From: Anopheles merus
Lineage: Eukaryota > Arthropoda > Insecta > Diptera > Culicidae
Assembly (NCBI RefSeq): GCF_017562075.2
Contig: NC_054085.1
Location: forward strand, 17,772,722-17,836,721
DNA length: 64,000 nucleotides
Reading direction: 5' to 3'
In this document: piece after piece, positions 46,722 through 60,690 of the stretch
Numbering within the stretch: the stretch's first letter is position 1
How the letters are laid out: each line of letters begins with the position of its first letter
Notes under the pieces: model-generated
Told to the model about the DNA's origin: nothing
Databases searched by the model: none
Seen by the model: the letters and a program-made list of their open reading frames with translations, nothing else
Position numbers and translations under genes: made by a program

Positions 46722-49700
46722 GGCGTCTTCTACACGTTCTCGGAAAAGGGTGAGTAATGCGTGGTAGTACCGACAGTGCGCCGGTACGGTACGGCTGTTG
46801 GAAAACATCAGGTCTAGTACATAGCTTGACGGGATATGGTTCTTTTTTGTACTACACGTGACCTTTGCAGTGGTTTGCGCTGTGGTGAGGAGATTTTAAT
46901 TTCTTTCATAAACATGTTTGCTACGAGTTTGGACCGGCCCTGCAAGCACTGGATGGCTTTTGAATAAAATTATTAAGAGAGGGAAAGGGTGGAGATGGCT
47001 TTTGCTTATCAGCAGCACCATCATGTTACCAAGGTGTAGAAGTATTTGAGAAAATATTTTTATGATTTTAATTTATAATTTCATGTAATGTGAGAACTTC
47101 TAAGTTATTATAAGATTAATATTTCATCCATGATACAAGTGGATAAGTAATAAAAAGCGTTAAAATAACTTAGAAATTCAACAAAAAAATTGAAAAAGTT
47201 TGAATATGTTTGCATGTAGCGGGTAGCAAAGTATTTAAAACTACCGAGTTATTAAAACAAATAGAAAAGTAAAAGAAAATTGATTTCAATGCAGTAAGAC
47301 AAGCAAACGTTGATGAGCCAGTAACAAGATAAATGGTGAATTGAAAACAAAAACCTACAATACTCGCACAGTAAAAGCAAACAACTGGGAATGAAAAACA
47401 CATCAGCCAAAAAGACTTAAACAAAACGCCAATAATGTTTTTAAAATTGCTTACACTCAGTTCGAATAATAGCAAACAAAAAGTTGATAAATTTGACTGA
47501 TCAACCAAAATCATAGAGAAACTCTAACTAAGGAATAGCAAATATAAAAAAATATATTGCAACGTGATGCGTCTTTCCAATTCATTCAAACAAAACACTA
47601 AAAGATGAAGATGTTATCAAGTGGAATTCAAAAAAAAGTATTTACAGAAACATCTTTAAAATACAAACTAAAAAACCTACTCCCCACCAATGCAATACGT
47701 TAACTGGCCGTCATATTAAGTGTCTTCAACGTCCGACAACTACCGTGATACATCACCATCATCCTTATCCTACACAACGCTTGCTCACACTTGTGTAAGC
47801 CTTCCGTAAGTAATAGCGTTTCACCGAACAAATGTTGTTTGGATTGGCTTCACTCGCAACTGAAACCAACCAAAATAATAGTAACAAGAAGCAAACAAAA
47901 AAACTGCATCTACACAGTACCTTACTGTCCTGCTCGCGAACCTTCATTTTTCACAACCCCGCAACGGTCAGGGAAAAGTACGGGCACGGTCTTGTTATGA
48001 CATCGAGGACCGTTGTTTATTTCATCGCCTTCAACATCCTTTCCAAAACACTTCACCACAATATCATTCATCACATGCTCCGTTGTTGAAGAGGAGCGAG
48101 ATAGAGAGAGAGAGTGAGAGAGAGTGAAGGCCATTCTTGTTGATCCTTCCGTGTGCAGCGGTGGATCCGGTGCTTCGGTATCGAGGAGGCAAAGGTTGGC
48201 AATGGTTTTTAGGGACGGGCAACTTTCACTTGTTTGAAGATAAATTGCACTTTTATTGCCACTGCCGTTATTCGTGAGCCATACACACCGGCGATCACAC
48301 CGGCCACCCCGGCAAGGGACCGGAAGGTAGAGGAAGTAAACAAAACAACCCCAACGTGGGGAAGAAAAATTGGACGGACAGAAAACAGAGAAAGAGAATG
48401 AATGAATGAAAAAAAAAAACAAACAGCGCTGGATGGAAAGTCTTTCCCAACTCTGGCGACCCGAGACCGATGCCGTACCTGGCGCACGTAAGCAAGCGGG
48501 GAGCGCCAGGGGCAGGAGAAAAACAATGTACACCAAACAGATTTTTCTCTGTCACTTTGCACTTTTCGTTCAGGGGACGCGAAAAAGGCGCCGTGGAAAG
48601 AGAGTCTCCAAGGAAAACTGATTGCACTGGGGAGCACGAAAGGTGAACGGTGGCCAGTACGGCCAGGCAAAGGATGGGCAAAGTTTTCGAATAAAATTTA
48701 ACGAATCATCGAATTTACGAAATAATGATCAGCATGACAGCGTGCAAAGGACAGTAAAAAATAAACTCCTGTACCTGGAAAGCGGATGGGATGGGAAGAA
48801 GTACTAAAGATGAATATAACTTGCACCAACCACACGCCCTCTTTTACTTAAGCTCCACGAAAGCATACCGTTTTGTCGTCATTAAGTGGTAACACACACA
48901 CACACACAAAGCTTGACAGCTCTTCTACTCAAACCATTGCCTGCGAAAACAAGAAGATGATTGGGCGATAACCTTTTGCCAAAAATGCTCTTAAACGAAG
49001 CATCAAAAACAAAGCAGAGAAACGCACACACCATCCAACCGACCTACCGTATGCACAGTCAGCATGCGCGTTTGAGCCATGAGCCGGCAATTGGTGTGGA
49101 TTAAAGTGTGTACCGCTCGATCCATTATGTATGCTGCCGGGTAGGGGGAGGGGGGGGGCGAGAAAATCACTGCCACCTGCCACCGAGGACGAGTGCTAAT
49201 TTCCATCACCCGGGCGTAGGGATGAAGCGTGCCGGATGGAGCAGGATGAAAGAAAATCAAACGCTTGCCGGGTGCCGCAAAACCGCGCAAGATTGATTAA
49301 TAAATCAATAGCGCCGGGGCGCGGTGCACACGGACCATGCCGCTTGCTACTCCGCGGCTTTTGAAGTGGTTTGCGTTACGATCGGGCGCGCCCGACGGAT
49401 CTCCATCAAGAGCGGAACCGCAACACATTGAGACACGGCACATTAGGGAAGGCTGGATAGTGTGTTAGTGGTGGCTGCTGGCTTTCGATACATATTTTAG
49501 GGCGCTTAGCACACCTACACCTAGATTAAGTGTTTGAGTGGAAATCGGGCAAGATGAGATGGTAGCTGTCATCGCGCTGGGAGAATGGAAAGGGGGAATA
49601 TTCTAATTAATTTCTTGAGTATGTTTTATCACTATGTTCGAAATTGTTTAGGGTTTTTTTTCACAGGAGCATAGATGAACATGTAGAATCTTCGTCAACC

Positions 49701-52700
49701 TGTCATAACAAAAAGTCAGAATACACAAATTGGAGTTGCAAAACAAAGATGCCCGACTTTTGGAGGTTCACAATATGCACCTACCCACACACCGCTATTT
49801 TCGCAAATTGACACAAAACCACTAATTAGTTTGCGTAAGATTGCAGCCCCTATAGCAAGCCGATGGTGGTACTGCACGAACCAAATGCTGCCGCTCCAGC
49901 CGACCGTGTTGAAGTACATCCTGGGATGGGTGGTTACGCATTCTTTCCCCGGACGGCGGTCCAGTGTCGAAATTCCCTTTTCGTTGCATCCCGAGCAAAG
50001 CCGCAAAAGCAACCGCAAACACCTTTGAAGCAGGAAACCACCGAACCGAACCTTGGTTGCTTGTCAGCGTGGAAGAGGCGGCCCTGGGTAGCTGGTTTTG
50101 CGGTACGGGTACAGACAGCCGGAACCGGAGTATCCAGCAGCGTACTTGACGCTTAACACATTTTCCAACAATTGCTCCCCGGAGCAATGTGTCTTCCCCC
50201 GGACTTTCGTGCGCTACTGCTGGCACGCCCAGTGGATGGGCTTACAATGCTCTACCACCATCACCACCACCACCTCCAACGCAGCCACTCCACCAGCACA
50301 CGAGAGAAACACGATAAAAAGAAACATTACAGTGCTGTGGCGCTGAAAGATGGTCCGGTTGCTGCATATCCCCCTTGGGTGGCGAGATGCGATAAGGCTC
50401 TGGCAACCATGGCAGCTGGGCTTTCCACCTATACACCCTCCCCGCTCCTTAGACAGTCCTTAGGCAACAGTCACGCAGCAGTGCAGTCCGTCTACCCGGG
50501 TAGCAGATCGCTCCCCCAGGCGGGGGAATTGTGAAATCTAGCATGCAATTAACAGCGGCCAGTGGCTTACCATCGCCCCAACCTCGCCCGAAAAACCGCC
50601 GTGTTATCACGCCGTGCCGACACCGGACCAGCCCCTGCCAACTCGTTTGTTGATGTTTCGCTCGGGGGTTTCGGGTTGCGTTACGCAGCCTCAGCCGGTG
50701 GCAGCGAACGGGGGCTGTGTATATCTTTTTCCATCGCTTTCATTGTTGTTTACACAACGGTGGAAGGGGTGGTTTTTGGTGGCTCAGACACCACGACGAT
50801 GGGTGCATTTTGAAAACGATATCAGGGGCAGCTCCTCATTCACAGCGCTGCCGATGCGAGCTTCAACAACATAAACAACAGGTTTGGGAAGCATCTTTAA
50901 GCGCCGCAAAGCCTTGGGTATGATTAAACTTCCGCCAAAAAAGAAAAAAAAACCCCACCACGCGAAGCCAAACGATTCCATTCAAGGGAAGGCTTGAATT
51001 AAATTAAATCGCTTCTTGCATTCTTTCCAGCTCAGGAACACACAGAAATCCATACAGAATGCTGCATGGCAAAATGTGTGAACAACACAGTGTGTGTGTG
51101 TTCATGAAGGCGCACCAGAAGAAAAAGGAAAAAAACAATCCAGCAAGCTGACATCTGTCAAGACCGATACGGCCGGGGACTGGAAGACTAGCGAACTAGA
51201 CAAGCGGAGAGCGGAAATAGATAAGAAAGACAGCCCAGTTCCTACGGTACAGACACCCACAAACACACACACATACAGGAGCAAGACGCTCTATGGTGAA
51301 TATTAAAAACAAAAACCCGGGCGCAAGTACAATCCGGCAACGCTCGACAGCACAAATCCGGATGGGAGAGGGAAGACGTCTCAAAAACAATCATATTCAA
51401 AAGGCTGTCCGGAATTGGACTTTGGAGGAAAAAGGGAAACGAGGGCAGCGGGCTAGGGAAAAGCTATCTCGTTGCTGGCAGTTGTTGTTTTTAGCTTTCA
51501 AATCCCCGTTCCTTCCCTCGCCATTGCGCACCCTCCTGTTCGCCCTTCCGTCGTCGTTTGAATTAATGTGCTAAAGTTTTTCCATAAATGTACAAACGGG
51601 TGTTTGCTTTGCAATGGACCGGTTGACATTAGCGAGAAGTAAACAAAATGGGCGAAAAAGTGCATCGCACTTGCGGTCGGGAGTGGGTGGCGGCGCAGGC
51701 GTTTGCGGTGCTGAGAGATGAATGTCTTTGATTTTATTTTATCGGCCCCAAAACCATTCCAAACCCAAAAGTTATGTTTATGAAGGTGTAATAGAAACAT
51801 TTTAGGGAATGGTTCACTCGCATCGAGTTGCACCAAGAACACCAAGCACTCAAAAACACCAACCTAATTGAAACGTTCTAAAGCCAACAAGCGGTCGCAT
51901 GCAATCGACATATCGCAACGACAACTCGACGGCACCAGCGTGACAAGTAAATTGAAAAAAAGAAAGCTCCTAACTCTCGCCCCTCGACGGCTGTCAGTTT
52001 GATCACGCGACAAACAGTTAATAAACTCGCCCGATGCTTCCTTCCACCGTCCACCGTTCAATTGATTAGACTGTATTGGTTTGACAATTTTGACAGGTTT
52101 CGGGGTGGCTTTTTGTTGTCGTTTTTATTTTCCAGCACAATTCGTCTGTCCCGAGCACACGCTCCTACGTTTCAGCAGCTTTATTTAACACTCCGGGGTG
52201 AAGATCAAGTTTCCTATCGTTCGGTTTTATGCCTTGAAATGTCCTACGGTTGGGCTTTTTTTGTAGAACCTGCACTCATTGGGATGATGTCCGTTTTTTT
52301 ATTGTAGGGGAGTTATCGTTTCCTGGTACTATCAACAAAAGTGACACACATACACACCGGTTTGGTATAGACACCAGCAAGAGCAGAGGGAAAATCAGAG
52401 TGAAAATCAAATTAAAGGCAAAACACGGCGCACACATCCCCGACTGCAGTCTCAAGAATTGCCACGTGGTGATGGCACTTGCGAAGGAAAAAGCATCAAG
52501 AGCAACAGCAAAAAGAAAGCTTGCTTGAAAGGAACAACAGAACAGGGGCGATACGTTACCATAGCCTGCCCGAGTACTGCACGGTGCGCGCTAGGCTCGT
52601 ATTTCGGTAGACTTTTCGTTTGGTTTTATTTTTACACACATTTGGCACATCGCGGCACAATCTTCTTCGCGCCGGTCGTCGTCCATTATATTTGAATCAA

Positions 52701-55700
52701 CTCAGCTGGCCTACCGGGGGAGCTCTTTGCTTTCGACTGACGCGGTTCGATTCGATGCTTTCTTTTTCCCCCAATCCTCCGTGTTCGGGGTTATGCTGCG
52801 CAAAAATGGGAACGTGTTTTTTTTTTTTTTGAAATCCATTCCCTCGCAAAACGGGGGAACGCGTACGGTTTGCTCAAATCAATTAACCCTACATTTCACC
52901 CGGGAGCCAGGGAAACGCATTGCAGACATTGTCACAGTGGCCTGCTGAAGTGCTGTTTCTGTTTTATGTTTCCGAAAGGTAGGAACGGATCGTGCCATCA
53001 CACAAACCGCAAAAGAGAGACTGGGTGAGTGCTCGAAAAAAAAAACCCCTAGCCCGAAAAAAAGGTCCCATGTTCCAATGTATCACTATTCAAGCTTCCC
53101 GGTGTACATTGCCGAGGTTGAAGATTGGCAAAGTGGGCCAAAAAAAAACAGGACAGAACACTGCTTCGATCGGGGAGTAGTAGTCGGCTGCACAAACATT
53201 TGTCAGTAAACTCATTTTTTCAGTTCCACGAATGCCGAGATTGTCGACACGATCCATCGCTCGGTGGTTGCACTGCGCAGAGCGGACACTCGCTCAAGGA
53301 CCACCGTTCGAAGCTACGGGACCCGGCCGAAAGCTCTTTCATGTGAGTTTCGTTTTTTTTTGTATGTGTTTTTATATTTCAATCGAGATTCCACACAACT
53401 GCCGAATGGATCAAATTCCACTTCGATATGTCCAAGTGCTGCAAGTGCAGCAGTTTGTGTAGCAATTCGTGAAGTGAGCTCTTGATATGGGTAAAATGTT
53501 TTCCAATATTTTACGTTTACTCGATACCTGATGATACAATCGACTGGTTTGATCGGAAGTACAATCTTGAAAAATCTTGAATCTATGATATCAAACATGT
53601 CTATAAATGCGCCATTATCTACAGCTTCTTAAGCCTCCGGCTTGATTTCGTCCTGCTTCCAAGAAGCTGTTTTTCGATGAAAGAAAACACCAGCCAGATC
53701 AATCGTGTACTAAAAACTCCCACACACGCTCCATTATCAATTTCTTAACAGCGTCAGCAGCTCAACACACACATTCGTCGGCATCTCCTACCAAGAAGAA
53801 GGTCAGATCGAGATCAGGTTCGGTTCCCACGAAGAGAAGGGATTAAATTTCCATTAACACACTACCACTCATCGCCATCTGTGTGCAGTGTAATTGGATT
53901 ATGATGGCATTAGGCGCCCTCTTGTCGAGCGTGTTCCGAAAATTGCGCTTTGATGAGCTGCCGCTTGTTTGCGACGGAATGTATGATGTTGAAAGGGGAG
54001 AAGCCCATGCATGCCACCATCACCACCGTTCCGTGTCTTTTCAACAAGTTTTTAGCCATCTTCGAAGAAGCTGGCCTTGTTTTTTTCGGGGGGGGGGAAA
54101 GGGAAAGCTAATTGCATCGTCTCCCATCAGCTGCATACGTTTTCCGGCTCCCTGCACGGCCCGTTCTCATAGGATCAGCTTTTTTGGGGGCTGTACGCAG
54201 GTGCTGCTTTGACCATACCATGATGTACTAATAAGTGAACCAGTTTAAATTAAACGTTCTTCGCTTCCAGCCTCTCGGGCCTCTCCTATTACACGTGGCT
54301 TTATATAAATTCTTCAAAATCCACTCGACTTTGCCTCATCAAAGCAATATCCGCTGTGCCACACACAACAATACTACTTCCCGTTCGACGTTAATGAAAA
54401 TGCTTAACCGTTCATATGAAGCCACCCGGGCCCGGTCCGCGGCAGGTCCAATTAGAGCGGTGCGCTCCGTTTGAGCAAAGCCACCCGACCGGTGCGCTGT
54501 GTATTGCATCCTATTGAACCCGGTACGACATACCTCCATTTTCCAGTCGACTTGATAAACGCACAAAGCGATTACGAAAGATGTCGTGTCCCTCTTGTCG
54601 TCCTGCCCACTGTGACCGCCACCGTTTGAAGTGATGGATCGTGAGGCATAATTAAAACCTCTTCACGTGGTCGCAACGCAAGACACTGTGTGTACTGGTG
54701 CAGACTCCTCGTTCATGGTAGCGCTGCTGACGCATTGCAGACGCTTGCAACCAAACTGTGCACCGTGGAGTGGTGAATCCATCGTGCAGTCGTGTAGGCG
54801 AAGGCGAACCGAAAACCCGTGCAAGATGCTACCAGAGTACCGAGAACAAGCGCCGAGCACATTTCAGCCAATCAGTCATCAAAGCAGCAGGAAAAGGTGA
54901 AACATGGCTGCAATTCGTGTCACGTTCGCTCGCCGTACGACTTTGGGTGCTTTCCCAAGAAGGAATCTTATCAATTATTGCTCACAAGCAGCAGTACCGA
55001 CAAGTCGATGGTTGAATGCACAAGCAATAGTCTGGTGCTCGTCGGGACAACCGTGTGACATGAGTTGACACGTTTACCGTCAAAGTTGAACTGTGTGTTG
55101 TCATGTGTCAACTATACGTATAGAAGTAAACACTTGATTTAAATGCTGTTTTAAATGTACAATCGTATAAATATTAAAGCACCATGGCATTTGAAGATAT
55201 TTTTTTTATCATTTCTTTCATCTGTTTGATCGGTCACATTATGATTTTCTCATCAATCCGTTACATTAATAGCATTCCAGTTACGGTAAACAGCACCAAG
55301 CTGTCAAATTAACGAGATAAGACGCTAAGGATTATCGGCCGAATCTCATCGAAACAAATAATCCCTTTTGAATTTCTCAATCGTTCCGTAGAACCTTTTC
55401 CTCTCGCCGGAACCGTCCCCACCACGGCCCATCACCGTCAACAAGCGCGCTTGTTTTGGTCGATGATAGGAATCGTTAGATTTATAACGACTGCTTGATC
55501 CTAACCTTGAAAGAAGGGGAGAACCTAATCTTCACGCACAATCGTTGTCCGGAAGCTCCCAAGCCGGGCCTATCTGCTTAAAGGCCGGCGAAGAAAAGGC
55601 TCGGATCTGCTTCCTCGTCTTCTCGCAGCACTCTCGCACGTTTCACATTCGCTACATTTTACCAAAAGACTTTTGATTTGATTGCATTTCGAGCGGTTGG

Positions 55701-56025
55701 GCAGAGGAAAGACTCAGAAAAAAACAAACCACGACCGCTCGGTTCGGGCTCCATTGGGTGACCATTGTCCGATTGCTCGCTTCGCTTCGGTGGAATGGTG
55801 ATAACATTGTTATTGACAAACATGCCTGCACAGTGATGAGGAGTAGAAGGATAAAGTTGTGATGATGGTGGTGACGAGCCCGTTGCTGGACCACACACAC
55901 CACTCATGCAATATGGTTCGGTCATCCGTTTATACGCCTCGCCGTAGTGGGCAGCTTCTTCATCGTCACCATTAATAGAAATGGCCCTTGATCCTTTTGC
56001 CAGTCTGACCCCATGCACACAAAAA

Positions 56026-56027
<2 letters not shown>

Positions 56028-56065
<38 letters not shown>
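56028..56065. repeat. (AC)n microsatellite
   Basis: About 19 AC units in non-coding DNA. Confidence 0.92.
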
Positions 56066-56067
<2 letters not shown>

Positions 56068-56520
56068 GGGGGCCACAAATGTATGAAGGTTTTTCTAGGC
56101 TGAAGTGGATTTTGTTTTTCCATGTCTGAATTTTATTCGATTAGAATTCAACCCCCTTTTCGGAGTATCCTTTCTGGGCCGGGACACGGTCACCACATAA
56201 GCACATTTGACCGCTACACAATCGATGATGGTGTTTGTAAGAAAGAGACAGCCCAAAATAACCTGTTTTGGGCTGATTTTTATTTGTTACATTTGCCCAA
56301 ATGTCATGTTTCTGATTATTACTTTGCTAGTAAATAATAATAGAAATGATTTTTGCTTGTGAAATTCCCTGACATATTACATATTCTCTATGAATGGTCT
56401 TTTTTCATTAATTTAGAATTTGAAATGATTTTTTCTATTATTACAAAGTACATTTTGCAATTATTCTCATTGATTGAAATGTGTCGAACATTGACTGCAC
56501 AGAAATAAACTTTTATACAC

Positions 56521-56605
56521 AAACGAAGTCTCAACAGGATTCGAACGCAACTCCCGTTGTACGCAAAGCACCGAATGCATGCAACGGCGCCACGAGGCTA
56601 GCTCC
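56521..56605 (-). repeat. tRNA-like sequence (SINE head or tRNA pseudogene)
   Basis: On the minus strand, GCTAGCCTCGTGG resembles box A. GCGTTCGAATCCTG, about 50 bp downstream, is nearly a perfect box B. No clean cloverleaf or anticodon arm could be drawn by eye, so a functional tRNA is unlikely. No 3' SINE tail was identified. Confidence 0.35.
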
Positions 56606-59600
56606 TTATACCATCGTTCAAACTCTGTTTTCAGAGAAGTGTAGTTCTATTCAAGAAATAAGATGATAATGTAAAGTTATTTAAACAAAACATAGACGAA
56701 AAAATTACGAATTGCTAACAATCCACTATAAACAATGTAGCTAATCAAATTATCTATCCAAATTCCACACCAAATTTATTAAAAATCGTTGCATTATGTA
56801 CGATACCATCAGCTTATCCCAACCATTCCCTCCCAGTGCACGGACTAAAAACAATCAAACCGTGCACAAATTAGTTTGCAACCGATGCATCGAGCGCAAA
56901 ACGAAGCACCCAATTCGCGCTACACTTTGATTAAAAATTAGTCAACATCAAAGACAAGCGCTCATTACACTCTACTCTAGCCGAAAGATGTTCACCATTT
57001 TCACCCCCCTCCCTCAACCATTCTCCTCCCTCACAAAGTAATACCAGGGCAATCTATTTCAATCAATATTGGTTCTGTTCGGAAAAGGTTCTTGCCGCGC
57101 GTGAACGGGAAGCGAACAGGGGCACCATGTCGCGAGGGTTACGCCAACACGAATTCATACTCACCATCTCTAAGCGGCGGTGGCACTCAAGCGAACGAGA
57201 AAAAAAAACAGAGCAGGGGGGAGGTTTCCCCGATTCGGTATGCGAATAATTTGGTGCTGCCTTTGGCGCGCGAAAAAAGAAACCCCCAGCCCAACGATGC
57301 TTTGATTATTTTGGATAACCTTCTACCAGCCGAACGGGCGCAAACCCCGAACGGGATGATGCGCCCGGATCATATCGAATTGTTCGATAAAAATATTCAA
57401 AGCAAAGCTGTGTAGTACAGCGTTTTTTCAGGGGGTTTTTCCTTCTACCACCACCACCATCCACACTCCACGCATCGATTTAGGGGTCATGGAATGTGGC
57501 GTGAAAAATCGCTGAATCTCGTCCGGCCCAAAGAGCGAGGCTTCACTCAATAAACGCTGCGCCGCTGCCGTTGGGTGACGAATTTTTCCTTTCGGGCCAA
57601 AACTTTACGGCTCAATAGCGCGGCGCAAACATCCGCCTTTTATCATGTAAATTTGATTGGATTTACTCGCGAATATTTTGGAGAGCAACAACAGAAAAAA
57701 AACCATGCGGAGGAAAGAAGCCGCTAAGCCGGGCGACTGCGCCTTGTGCGATCGAGGGGTCCATCAGTTGATGGATGCAGTCACGCTGGGACGAAGTGCT
57801 GAGCGTGCGACAACCCGAGCGGGCTGTGATGCTGGTAGGTAGGTAGCCAGCACCGCCCTTGTAATCTTACCGCGCGAGATACGGTGGGAAAGGTTTTTTC
57901 ACTTCAATGGAATTGATTTTCGGTGTGATGAAATTTGGATTTACTTTTCATGCTGCGCCACATTATAAATCACAACAAAGGCCCTTACTGGCTTTGTTCC
58001 CTTTTTTATATGATATATGTCATCCGTTTTCGGATTCGCTGGAATTGTTGTGACCTTTTTTCTTTATTGACACACTCTTGCAAATCAATTGATCAACCAC
58101 GTCGACGACGGATGAAATGTGGAGCGCGCATCATCTTTTAATAAAATTAACACTTTCCACATTATAGTTCATGAAAATAAATTTTCTTTCCTAGTCAAAC
58201 TTGTATGAGTGGAACTTACTCAACGGTAATGCATCAAAAAGGTAAACGTCTTCGTTGACTACCGATCGACACGACCATCATTACCCCATCTTCCCGTCGG
58301 CAAATTGCCATTCGTTCCCACTGAAAGCACACATGTTTGCATGCAAGCATCATCAGCCGTCCTAACGACCGGGGCCGCGCAGGCAGGCATGATTGAAGAG
58401 TATAAATCATCACACTTTAAAAGTCACTTTCGCCGGCCGGTCGCGTCAACACGACAAGGAAACGGGCGTACTACATACTGCCGTGCCGTTCCGTGTGTTT
58501 CTGAGCCCACCCTAACGAACGGGTCCGGGGCCCGTCGTTTGAAATCAATTACAATACCTTTATCTTTTATCGAAAAATTGATTTAAAGTGCATGTTACCA
58601 TGTGACCTCACGCTGCCTCTTAATGCTAAAAGCATACATTTTCTTCCTTTCGTTTCGAAACGGGGTTCGTTACTGCGTCCCAGACCCATAAAATGGGGAA
58701 CCACCCCGACGCAGTAGCGTACTAGTACGTTCGGGCCGTCTGCTCAACGCGGCAAACAAGGGTTCGGACCCCGGGTACGGAGCGTGTGTTGTTTGCCCGC
58801 CGTAGAGTGGTTCATGTCCTGTAAGCTGAGGCTCACGTACGCCAACCCAGCCCCGTCAGCCTGCCAGCCACCCTTCGACAAGGATAATGTCGTGTGTACG
58901 GCTTTTTGTGTTGTGCTTACGGTAGAACAACAGTGCCGGTGTAACGGCCCCGGTGTGATTATGGCGTAAAAGAGCTGAAGGAAGGAACGACAACAGTAGC
59001 AAAAAAAAATGGTAAGAGCAACAGTACTTTTCACATTTTTTGTTCCTCCACATGTACATCGCTAACAAAAAACATGCTGGCTTATTGTAACCCTTTAGGA
59101 AGGACAGTGCATCATGGCGTGTGTATGTGTGTGTGTGCACCTTTTTCCGTTCGAAAAATAGAGCCAATTGAATGTAAATGTCGTTCGGGCGATTAGGAGA
59201 CTAAGCGACGGCAGTCTTTCCGCATGCCTCGAATGAAGTAGACGTATGGGCTTCTGGGTCACCCCCTAAAAATGCCATCCAAAAAAGGGGATCAAACAAA
59301 AGTGCTTCCCAGAACGAACAGCGAAATAAGCAGCAGCAACACCCACCAAACCGAAGGAGAGCGACAACAAAAAATCAATAACATTAAAATGACTTTTGAC
59401 GCTGCGCGCTGGGAATAAATAGGATGGGGCTGGCACCCCATTTTTCTACCGAAACACACACACAAAAAAACGGCAACCCCGAGAATGCAAACGATGCGAT
59501 GAAAAGAACGAAAGAAGCAAAAATATTCAACGTATCCGGTAAAATACCTTGTTAACAAAATTATGGCATGAAATGGGGCATAACCCGTACGGAACGCGCT

Positions 59601-60128
59601 TTAGTCACGCGCACCGCTGTGATAACGCACGGCATGCAACAAAGGGGAAAGCGGGAATGAAGGGAGAGGTAAGGGGAAAAGGAAATGCATGGGTTCATTT
59701 TTGTTTTCTTCGTCTTCAGCTTACGGCGTCAACAGGGTTGCACAACAGGGTTAAAAGGGGCTTTTTTGACAAAATTATTTTGAAAAGAAAATTCCGGGAA
59801 ATTTTCGTATCATGATGTTTTGTGATTTTTGTTGTAGATAGCTTTAAATCGTGTTTTTGCTTTTCAAAAGATGTCAAAAGATGTTGCTTGGTTTAGTGGC
59901 AGCCAGTCAAATTGATGCACCGTAGGTCATGCGTCCATATCTTAATTTCTTTAATTAAAATGTCGAGTAATTGTTCTTAAATTTACCATTCCAATTTGAA
60001 AATACCAGTTAAAATGGCCCGGTTAGAGTTAATTTTATTTTTTTAATATTTGATAAATAGAATTGTGGATGGTATACCTTTTAAAATAAATAATTTATGT
60101 ATCAAAATTCACACCGTTTACGATACAT

Positions 60129-60690
60129 TTACAATATCTTTCGGATCAGATGTTCTAAGTAATATCTCCTGGTAAGTAAATCTCCTGGTATCTTAGCATA
60201 CACCTTACCGAACCCCGAGAATGTCATATGACTCACGCCGATGCGGAGCAGAAATTCTGCGAACTCTTTCCGCTCTTCAGCATCTTGAACTGGCTGGGCT
60301 GTCTGCACACGCATGTTTTCCCGCAAACGTAATACCCCAAATTTGCCGAACGGCATGCTACGCCGGATGCACTGCTGCAGAGCGTGGATGTTGGTATCTG
60401 TCGGATGTCGCCACATAGCAGCACCACCTTATCACCGAACGTTTGGCGTTTTCCCATGACGTCCTGAAGGGCGCGATCGAGGGTGCGAGCTTCGAGAGCA
60501 TAGCGGCTGCTCATGGATGTCTCGTTCTATACGATCAGTGATGCCTGTTGCATCAATTTAGCCTATGCTAACTGTACACGGATATCACAGTAACTGTTAG
60601 CGTCCAGGTTAAGCGATATCTTCAATCTAGAGTGTAGCGTACGTCCCCAGCAGAGCAGTAATTCCAGTCGGAGCCACTGCGATTGCAATT
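60129..60690 (-). pseudogene. Helitron (PIF1-like) helicase remnant
   Basis: The minus strand reads AVAPTGITALL (60675-60640, remnant of the Walker A region), then LNLDAN, LIV-NETSMSSRYALEA with a stop, RALQDVM, FGDKVVLLCGDIRQIP (Walker B/motif III type) and VLRLRENMRVQ in successive frames. This is the order seen in Helitron Rep-helicase proteins. Several frame changes and stops mark it as dead. No Helitron TC/CTRR ends were located. Confidence 0.7.

Larger units (their letters stand above)
44134..60128. other. Non-coding stretch between the 43-kb MITE and the Helitron remnant
   Basis: About 16 kb with scattered chance ORFs, CT/AC repeats and the tRNA-like element at 56521-56605. The AT-rich block 47040-47700 has no recognised element. 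ORFs up to 204 codons (47922-48536) lack domains, codon bias I can recognise, or matching splice signals. A 5' UTR exon of the Ig gene or regulatory DNA could lie here. Confidence 0.5.

Noticed and set aside
47922..48536. 204-codon minus-strand ORF
   Set aside because: Includes Ser/Leu runs from a GA-rich repeat and other overlapping frames; no domain seen.
58768..58785. GGGTTCGGACCCC as tRNA box B
   Set aside because: No box A or cloverleaf upstream; it is a short GC-rich palindrome.
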